Below, one piece after another: positions 31,265-36,003 of a stretch of DNA of 36,003 nt (positions within the stretch are counted from its first letter, which is position 1; each line of letters begins with the position of its first letter). Below the pieces are notes generated by a model. That model was not told the origin of the DNA and searched no databases. It worked only from the letters and a program-made list of their open reading frames with translations. A program made the position numbers and the translations under genes. Location of the stretch: the NCBI GenBank assembly GCA_045658805.1, contig JAZOVQ010000095.1, positions 1 to 36,003 of the forward strand, read 5' to 3'. This stretch comes from Scatosoma sp045658805 (GTDB lineage: Bacteria > Bacillota > Clostridia > Christensenellales > Borkfalkiaceae).

Positions 31265-31326
31265 AAAACGGGTTAGCTTGGGATTGAGCGGTAACGCTAT
31301 CTCGATACAGTTCATTAAAATTCAAC

Positions 31327-31366
31327 AAAAAAAAGGACTTTGGAAACCACTCCAAAGTCCTTTTAT
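31327..31366. terminator. Strong bidirectional terminator, end of PHP phosphatase gene
   Basis: AAAAGGACTTTGGA (31331-31344) pairs perfectly with TCCAAAGTCCTTTT (31351-31364), with an A run on one side and T residues on the other. It lies 9 nt from the minus-strand stop at 31373. Confidence 0.9.
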
Positions 31367-31372
31367 CTACCT

Positions 31373-32128
31373 TTACAAAAGGGGTTTGTCTATTAATTTT
31401 AAGCCGAATGCCGATACCATGTCTTTAGCGAACGTTTCGGACGCGCTGTCACAAATCTCGTTTGGCGCATGTGCGTCCAAGCCTAAAACAACCTGGTTAC
31501 CCACTTCACCGACAATTTTAAAAAAACGTTCGTTGGGATAATGTCTATTTGTGCGCATTCCCAACATATTGATTTCAAGGGGAATATGCAAGCGTTTTGC
31601 GTTTTCGCAAAGACGGCGATAACCGCTGTCAATCGTTTCGTCACTGCAGCGGAAACCCACCAAATCGGGGTGCGCAAGATAGAGGAAATCACCTGTTTTT
31701 AGGCCCTCAATCACTTGGGAAATATAATTTTGAAAACGCTGGTCGTCGTCGATATGCGGCGCAGGTCCGCCGTCAATTTCATTGCCAAAAAAGTGTTGTC
31801 CCATAATCAAATAATCGGGTTGCACTTGTTTTAAAAACGCCATTTCGTCCTTATGGAAACGAGGGTAATATTCCAGCTCGAAACCGCACAGGATACGGAT
31901 ATCCTTTTCAAATTCCTTGGCGAGGGAGCGAATGGAAGAAACGTAAGCTTCCAGCTCGTCAACGTACATACGGAAAGAGGATTGGTATCCGTCGGGGAAA
32001 AGATAGGGGGCATGGTCGGAAAAGCCGAGGGTTTTGATACCCATTTCAATGGCCTTTTCTACGTATTCTCTATCCTCGCCAACGGCGTGCTTACAGCGTT
32101 TTGTATGCGTATGATAATTAAACAGCAT
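31373..32128 (-). CDS. PHP-domain phosphatase, histidinol-phosphatase-like
   Basis: Metal-dependent phosphoesterase of 251 residues in the PHP superfamily, closest by motif to HisK-type histidinol-phosphate phosphatases. Ligand motifs in order: NYHTHTKRCKHA, GFSDHAP, CGFELEYYP, MGQHFF, LAHPDLVGF, EINMLGMR and GLDAHAP. No his genes are nearby, so the true substrate could be another phosphate monoester. Start ATG 32128 has AAAGGAG. It is a single-gene unit on the minus strand with its own promoter (32149-32177) and a strong terminator. Confidence 0.87.
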   Translation of the reverse strand: MLFNYHTHTKRCKHAVGEDREYVEKAIEMGIKTLGFSDHAPYLFPDGYQSSFRMYVDELEAYVSSIRSLAKEFEKDIRILCGFELEYYPRFHKDEMAFLKQVQPDYLIMGQHFFGNEIDGGPAPHIDDDQRFQNYISQVIEGLKTGDFLYLAHPDLVGFRCSDETIDSGYRRLCENAKRLHIPLEINMLGMRTNRHYPNERFFKIVGEVGNQVVLGLDAHAPNEICDSASETFAKDMVSAFGLKLIDKPLL

Positions 32129-32148
32129 AGCCTTTTCTCCTTTTCTTT

Positions 32149-32177
32149 ATTGTACGCCTTTTTTGTGAAAAAGTCAA
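32149..32177 (-). promoter_or_regulatory. Sigma-A promoter of the PHP phosphatase gene
   Basis: On the minus strand, TTGACT (32177-32172), a 17-bp spacer and TACAAT (32154-32149). Confidence 0.82.
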
Positions 32178-32214
32178 GAAAAAACCCGTCGCGTAACACA
32201 CGTAACGGGTTTGG
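32176..32214 (-). terminator. Rho-independent terminator of the amino-acid ABC operon
   Basis: On the minus strand, AAACCCGT (from 32212) pairs with ACGGGTTT (to 32182), followed by a run of T residues. Confidence 0.82.
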
Positions 32215-32223
32215 ATTTTTCTT

Positions 32224-33123
32224 TTATAACACTTTAGAAAGGAAATCTTTCAAGCGTTCGTCTTGCGGGTTTTCGAAGAAATCTTTGGGGTTATTTTCTT
32301 CTTTGATAACGCCGTCGTTCATGAAAATTACACGGTTAGCCACTTCTTTTGCGAAGCCCATTTCGTGTGTAACCACAATCATAGTCATGCCTTCTTTAGC
32401 AAGCTCGGTCATTACGTTTAAAACTTCGCCTACCATTTCAGGGTCCAATGCGGAAGTGGGCTCGTCGAAGAGCATAACTTCAGGCTCCATTGCAAGCGCG
32501 CGCACGATAGCGATACGCTGTTTTTGACCGCCCGAAAGAGTGGAGGGGTAAGCCTGCGCCTTGTCCGCCAAACCTACTTTTTCCAAAAGCTTCATTGCTT
32601 TTTGCTCCGCTTCAATTTCCGTCATTTTCTTTAATTTTACGGGCGCAAGCGTAATGTTTTGCATTACGGTCAAGTGGGGGAACAAGTTAAATTGCTGGAA
32701 CACCATACCAATTTTTTGACGATATTGATTTACCTTTTGCATGGTAGCCTTTTCAATTGCCTTTTCCGCGGGGCGAATTTCCTTATATTGCATTTCCAGC
32801 TCGGCATATTGCTTTTGCGCCGCCGCATCGAATTGCCCTTCCTTTTTCTTTGCAAGCAACTCTTTCATGCGATACTTGTAATAAACGCGTGTGTTTTTGA
32901 AAATAAGTTCATTGTTAAAACTAATTTCGCCTGCCGAAGGTTTTTCGAGGAAGTTCAAGCAACGAAGGAAAGTGGATTTACCGCAGCCCGAGGGACCGAT
33001 AATAGCTACAACGTCACCCTTATAAATGTTGGCGTTAACGCCTTGTAAAACTTTTAATTTCCCAAAATATTTGTATAAGTTATTTACCTGAATGATAGGT
33101 TGTTGAAATTCTTTATCTGTCAC
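32224..33123 (-). CDS. Polar amino-acid ABC importer, ATP-binding protein, with insertion
   Basis: Energises uptake of a polar amino acid with the neighbouring permease and binding protein (GlnQ/HisP class). Walker A GPSGCGKST, Q-loop MVFQQFNLFPH, signature LSGGQKQR, Walker B VMLFDEPTSALDPE and switch VTHEMGFAKEVA are all intact. About 48 extra residues lie between Walker A and the Q-loop: a Lys/Ala/Glu/Gln-rich, probably helical insert from RVYYKYRMKELL to KATMQKVNQ, compared with E. coli GlnQ from memory. I place the start at GTG 33123, with AAAGGAGG upstream; a TTG at 33144 would sit inside that ribosome site. It overlaps the end of the permease gene by 11 nt. Confidence 0.93.
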   Translation of the reverse strand: MTDKEFQQPIIQVNNLYKYFGKLKVLQGVNANIYKGDVVAIIGPSGCGKSTFLRCLNFLEKPSAGEISFNNELIFKNTRVYYKYRMKELLAKKKEGQFDAAAQKQYAELEMQYKEIRPAEKAIEKATMQKVNQYRQKIGMVFQQFNLFPHLTVMQNITLAPVKLKKMTEIEAEQKAMKLLEKVGLADKAQAYPSTLSGGQKQRIAIVRALAMEPEVMLFDEPTSALDPEMVGEVLNVMTELAKEGMTMIVVTHEMGFAKEVANRVIFMNDGVIKEENNPKDFFENPQDERLKDFLSKVL

Positions 33124-33784
33124 TTCTTGCCAACCTCCTTTCAAGCAATTTTAACAAATACGTAAGCAACATAACCACAGCGAGATACATAATAGCCGTA
33201 ATGAGGTAGGGTGCAAACGCGTCGTACGTTCTTGCGGTAATGCTTGCCGCAACCTTGGTCAAGTCAACGATACCGATAGTACCAACGATAGAGGTTTCCT
33301 TGATAAGTGCGATAAATTCGTTACAGAACGGGGGAAGCGCGCGTCTAATTGCTTGCGGTAATACGATAGAAATAAGCACTTGGAAATTGCTCAACCCCAA
33401 CGAGTTGCCTGCTTCCAACTGACCGTCGTCTACGCTTTCCAAGCCGCCGCGGATAATTTCCGCAACGTACGCACCCGAATTGATACCAAAGGTCAAAATA
33501 GCAACCCACATGCTGGGTACGCTAACCAAGACAATGAGGTACATAATCAAAAGCTGTACGTAAACAGGGGTACCGCGGAAAATGGTAAGGTAGCCGTCGC
33601 AAATTTTGCTTGCAACCTTAAGCTTTCCATATTTTTTATTGGTGTATTTAATTAAAGAAACGATAACGCCGAGGATGCAGCCAAGAAGAATGGAGCCCAA
33701 AGAAATGAGCAACGTTTTGCCCAAGCCTTGGAAATACCACGTCCAGCGTTCGCCCTTTAATGCAGCCAAAAAACCATCTAACAT
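33113..33784 (-). CDS. Polar amino-acid ABC importer, permease
   Basis: Integral membrane protein of the HisMQ/GlnP class, about 223 residues, with four or five spans. The EAA-loop is visible as LEAGNSLGLSNFQVLISIVLPQAIRRALPPF, and IFRGTPVYVQLLIMY and FGINSGAYVAEIIRGGLESV are typical. Start ATG 33784 (MLDGFLAALKG) has AAAGGAG just upstream; an ATG six codons earlier lacks a site. A single permease gene suggests a homodimer. It overlaps the ATPase gene and follows the binding-protein gene after a small hairpin. Confidence 0.93.
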   Translation of the reverse strand: MLDGFLAALKGERWTWYFQGLGKTLLISLGSILLGCILGVIVSLIKYTNKKYGKLKVASKICDGYLTIFRGTPVYVQLLIMYLIVLVSVPSMWVAILTFGINSGAYVAEIIRGGLESVDDGQLEAGNSLGLSNFQVLISIVLPQAIRRALPPFCNEFIALIKETSIVGTIGIVDLTKVAASITARTYDAFAPYLITAIMYLAVVMLLTYLLKLLERRLARSDR

Positions 33785-33808
33785 AAAAACTCCTTTGTAC
33801 ATGCAAAA

Positions 33809-33831
33809 GCAGAACCTTAAGAAGGCTCTGC
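33809..33831 (-). terminator. Small hairpin between binding-protein and permease genes
   Basis: On the minus strand, GCAGAGCCTT pairs with AAGGTTCTGC (one G-U pair), followed by TTTTG. It probably attenuates transcription or protects the upstream mRNA so that more binding protein is made than permease. Confidence 0.6.
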
Positions 33832-33856
33832 CTTTGAAGTGAATGTAATGTAAAGA

Positions 33857-34675
33857 TTATTTAACGAGTTTCTTTGCAGGAAGTTCGTCGATAACTACAA
33901 CGTCGCACTTACCTGCTTTCAAAGCGGTGAAAGCAACAGGACCGTTATCATAAGAGATAACTTCTGCGCCGCTGTCTTTCAAAATGCCGCTTGCGATAGC
34001 GTCTTCAACAATCTTCCAACCCGTCGTACCTTTTTGTACGCCGATCTTCTTACCTTTCAAGCTTTCAAGGGTAGCAAACGCTTCGCTGTCTTTGCTGATA
34101 ATGCATTGAACGGTGGAGAAGTAGGTGTTGGAGAAATCAACTTTTTCTTCACGTTCAGCGGTAACCGTCATACCAGCAGCGCCGATAGCGTTGTCTTCAG
34201 CAGCAACTTTACCAACGATTGCGTCAAATGCGATGTCGTTGAAGTTAACCTTCATGTTCAATTCTTCCGCAACAAGTTCCATGATATACATATCAACGCC
34301 AACGATGTTGTTGGAATTATCACGGAATTCGAAAGGTGCAAATTCAGCGTTGGTGTATACTTGCAACGTATCGCCGGTGTTGTCCGAAAGGTCAGCAAAT
34401 TCAAGCGTAACGGAAGGGGTAGCGTCCAAAGAAATTGCATCATAGTAGCTTACAACGTCAGCAATTTCAATTTCGTCGATAACCTTGTTCATAGCAGCGA
34501 GGATATCGTCTTTCTTGGAAGCGGTCTTACCGATAGCGAATGCATATTGTTCGTTTTCGTCAGCAACGATAGGGGTAGCAACGTAGGTGCTATCGCCGTT
34601 ACATGCAGCAAGCGAAAGGGTTGCAAATGCGGATACCGTAGCTAATACGGTTGCCAAAATTTTCTTAAGTTTCAT
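33857..34675 (-). CDS. Amino-acid ABC importer, substrate-binding lipoprotein, apparently circularly permuted
   Basis: Surface-anchored receptor of the importer (SBP_bac_3 type). The signal peptide ends in the lipobox SLAAC with C25. The family core starts at residue 104: LQVYTNAEFAPFEFRD, IVGVDMYIMELVAEEL, AAGMTVTAEREEKVDFSNTY, LKGKKIGVQKGTTGW and ALKAGKCDVVVIDELPAKKLV. The protein then stops at residue 272, where relatives normally run on for about 40-60 residues through a YAIAV...LLxxINxxLxxLKxDGT segment. A matching segment appears instead at residues 44-80 (YAFAIGKTASKKDDILAAMN, then KVIDEIEIADVVSYYD), between the lipobox and the core. Residues 81-103 would be a new linker. Codon use is strongly optimised, as for an abundant protein. 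Start ATG 34675 has AAAGGAG. Confidence 0.92.
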   Translation of the reverse strand: MKLKKILATVLATVSAFATLSLAACNGDSTYVATPIVADENEQYAFAIGKTASKKDDILAAMNKVIDEIEIADVVSYYDAISLDATPSVTLEFADLSDNTGDTLQVYTNAEFAPFEFRDNSNNIVGVDMYIMELVAEELNMKVNFNDIAFDAIVGKVAAEDNAIGAAGMTVTAEREEKVDFSNTYFSTVQCIISKDSEAFATLESLKGKKIGVQKGTTGWKIVEDAIASGILKDSGAEVISYDNGPVAFTALKAGKCDVVVIDELPAKKLVK

Positions 34676-34733
34676 AAAATTTATTCTCCTTTTATATATA
34701 ATGTATTATACGCCTCAACGTAATGATGGGTTT

Positions 34734-34762
34734 ATTGTAGTCCTATTTTTTTAATAAGTCAA
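34734..34762 (-). promoter_or_regulatory. Sigma-A promoter of the amino-acid ABC operon
   Basis: On the minus strand, TTGACT (34762-34757), a 17-bp spacer and TACAAT (34739-34734), about 60 nt before the start codon. Confidence 0.82.
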
Positions 34763-34889
34763 CCAATTTTAAAGGCATTATTCAACTTTTTTTATAAAAA
34801 ATTAAATACTTATGAATAAATGTATAAAATGAGTGTATATTCCGCATAAAGTTATTTTTCGGCATTATAAAAAGGGGTTTTGAAAAAAC

Positions 34890-34918
34890 TTGCGTTTTGG
34901 CGGAAAATGTGCTATAAT
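34890..34918 (+). promoter_or_regulatory. Sigma-A promoter with extended -10, for tgt
   Basis: TTGCGT (34890-34895), a 17-bp spacer, TATAAT (34913-34918) preceded by TGC. The 5' leader is short. No preQ1 riboswitch is apparent. Confidence 0.8.
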
Positions 34919-34950
34919 CATACCGAAAATAAAAACGGAAGCGAAAAAGC

Positions 34951-36003
34951 ATGAATAACGAATTTTTTTCTTTTGAACTTATAAAAACCGATCCTGAAAC
35001 GGGGGCGCGTGCGGGGATTTTGCACACGCCACACGGGGACATTGAAACGCCCGTATATATGCCCGTAGGCACGCAAGCGACGGTCAAGGGGGTATTCCCG
35101 AGGGATTTAGAGGAAGCAGGTTCGCAAATTATTTTGTCGAACACCTATCATTTGTACATGCGTCCCGGCGACGATATTGTAAAGCGTGCAGGGGGATTGC
35201 ATAAATTTATGAACTGGAACAAGCCTATTTTGACGGACAGCGGCGGGTTTCAGGTATTTTCGCTTGGGAAATTGAACAAAATCACCGACGAGGGTGTTGA
35301 ATTTTCTTCAAACATTGACGGCAGTAAGCATTTCTTTACGCCGGAAAAGGCAATTCAAGTGGAGCAAAACTTGGGCGCGGACATTATTATGGCGTTTGAC
35401 GAATGCAGTGAGTATGGTTATAATCACGCGCAAGCGAAAGCGGCGATGAAGCGTACGGCGGCGTGGTTGGAGAGATGTTATAAATTCCACGACAAGCCCG
35501 AGCAGGCGTTGTTCCCTATTGTGCAGGGGAATATGTATAAAGATTTGCGTGCGGAGAGCTTGGAAAGAACGTTACCGTTTGTTAAACATGGTATTGCAAT
35601 CGGCGGTTTGTCGGTTGGCGAGCCCAAGCCGATTATGTACGAGCTGTTAGATTTCTTACAGCCGAAGCTGCCTACGGACGTACCGAGATATTTGATGGGG
35701 GTTGGCTCGCCGGATTGTTTAATTGAAGGCACGTTGCGCGGCGTGGATATGTTCGACTGTGTTTTGGCAACGAGAATTGCCAGAAACGGTACGGCAATGA
35801 CCTCGCGCGGCAGAGTGGTTGTACGCAACGGGAAATTCAAAGAGGATTTCTCGCCGTTGGATGAGGAATGCGATTGTTATTGCTGTCGCAATTACACCAA
35901 GGCGTATTTGCGGCATTTGATTAACACGGGGGAAATGTATGGTGCAATGTTATTGAGCTTGCATAACATTACCTTCCTGCATAAATTAATGAAAGGTTTA
36001 CGA
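34951..36003 (+). CDS. tgt: Queuine/preQ1 tRNA-guanine transglycosylase (3' partial)
   Basis: Exchanges guanine 34 of Asp, Asn, His and Tyr tRNAs for preQ1 in bacteria. The frame is open to the window end (351 codons seen; the family is about 375), so the stop lies outside. Visible: VYMPVGTQATVKGV, ILSNTYHLYMRPG, the catalytic-side segment LTDSGGFQVFSLGKL, IIMAFDECSEYG (catalytic-site Asp), FPIVQGN, IAIGGLSVGEPK, YLMGVGSPDCLIEG, FDCVLATRIARNG, and the zinc ligands in CDCYCC with a following His in LLSLHN. Start ATG 34951 is the first Met in frame after the promoter; the ribosome site is weak (GGAAGCGA). Confidence 0.96.
   Translation, partial: MNNEFFSFELIKTDPETGARAGILHTPHGDIETPVYMPVGTQATVKGVFPRDLEEAGSQIILSNTYHLYMRPGDDIVKRAGGLHKFMNWNKPILTDSGGFQVFSLGKLNKITDEGVEFSSNIDGSKHFFTPEKAIQVEQNLGADIIMAFDECSEYGYNHAQAKAAMKRTAAWLERCYKFHDKPEQALFPIVQGNMYKDLRAESLERTLPFVKHGIAIGGLSVGEPKPIMYELLDFLQPKLPTDVPRYLMGVGSPDCLIEGTLRGVDMFDCVLATRIARNGTAMTSRGRVVVRNGKFKEDFSPLDEECDCYCCRNYTKAYLRHLINTGEMYGAMLLSLHNITFLHKLMKGLR

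Larger units (their letters stand above)
30861..31320. repeat. Non-coding array of miniature hairpins with 80-bp repeats
   Basis: No gene is supported in this stretch. Perfect stems with 3-4 nt loops include GCAACG-TGC-CGTTGC (30866-30880), CAAGCG-TTC-CGCTTG (30942-30956, again at 31163-31177 and 31239-31253), TAAGGGGC-ATT-GCCCCTTA (31034-31052), TTTAAGGC-AGA-GCCTTAAA (31059-31077), TCGATGGC-AATC-GCCGTCGA (31081-31100, one G-T wobble), GCAACC-ATA-GGTTGC (31124-31138) and ACGGC-GTTA-GCCGT (31145-31158). AGCG-GTAA-CGCT (30914-30925) would have a GNRA loop as RNA. None ends in a T run. It could be a non-autonomous mobile element, a structured RNA, or a spreading repeat family. Confidence 0.8.

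Noticed and set aside
30861..31320. CRISPR array
   Set aside because: The repeats are not evenly spaced, the 80-bp units are few and far apart, no unique spacers of uniform size are present, and no cas genes are nearby.
31251..31541. Open frame of 96 codons across the end of the repeat array
   Set aside because: It runs through a strong terminator and into the antisense of the PHP phosphatase gene; no ribosome site.
33857..34675. Truncation or frameshift as the cause of the short C-terminus of the binding protein
   Set aside because: The 50 nt after the stop hold only a hairpin and the permease ribosome site, with no remnant of the missing segment in any frame, and the matching segment is found at the N-terminus.

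Overview
The window looks like chromosome from a spore-forming, low-to-medium GC Clostridia-type Firmicute, probably an uncultured gut lineage. The evidence is a spmA/spmB pair, a T-box leader, strong AGGAGG-type ribosome sites, near-consensus sigma-A promoters, Firmicutes-type amino-acid ABC genes, and surface lipoproteins of a kind common in gut Clostridia. A placement near Christensenellales is only a guess. I see no prophage, CRISPR array, transposase, rRNA or tRNA gene.

Layout. 1-3200: the 3' part of a PlsC-like acyltransferase with a zinc ribbon, a SecB-like chaperone and an aldehyde dehydrogenase. 3200-4930: a DeoR-family repressor divergent from an unknown protein. 4960-9390: a cysteine-specific T-box leader, then cysE-cysS, then a short-form alanyl-tRNA synthetase on its own promoter. 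9470-12900: a small unknown gene, then proB-proA-proC (proline synthesis from glutamate) on the minus strand. 13000-17400: a membrane glycosyltransferase, GTP-dependent PEP carboxykinase and an iron-sulfur-flavoprotein-like reductase. 17690-18820: spmA-spmB on the minus strand. 19020-23775: metG, tatD, a TatD-linked radical SAM protein with a long disordered N-terminus, and rsmA. 23850-26820: two lipoproteins, one with an acidic tandem repeat and a DUF6273-like domain, one with three CxxC modules and a metallophosphoesterase. 27050-30850: a heterodimeric ABC exporter. 30850-31370: a non-coding array of tiny hairpins with 80-bp repeats. 31370-34680 (minus): a PHP-family phosphatase and a polar amino-acid ABC importer. 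34950 to the end: tgt, cut by the window edge.

The most unusual observations are: (i) the substrate-binding protein of the amino-acid importer appears circularly permuted, with its usual C-terminal segment placed just after the signal peptide; its ATPase partner also carries an insertion of about 48 residues; (ii) the non-coding stretch 30861-31320 is packed with perfect 6-8 bp hairpins with 3-4 nt loops, and two hairpins of the same style follow rsmA; (iii) AlaRS is of the short type that I associate with CPR bacteria; (iv) the radical SAM protein has a 146-residue Asn/Gln/Gly/Lys-rich leader.

All calls come from reading the sequence and from remembered family features. No database search was run.
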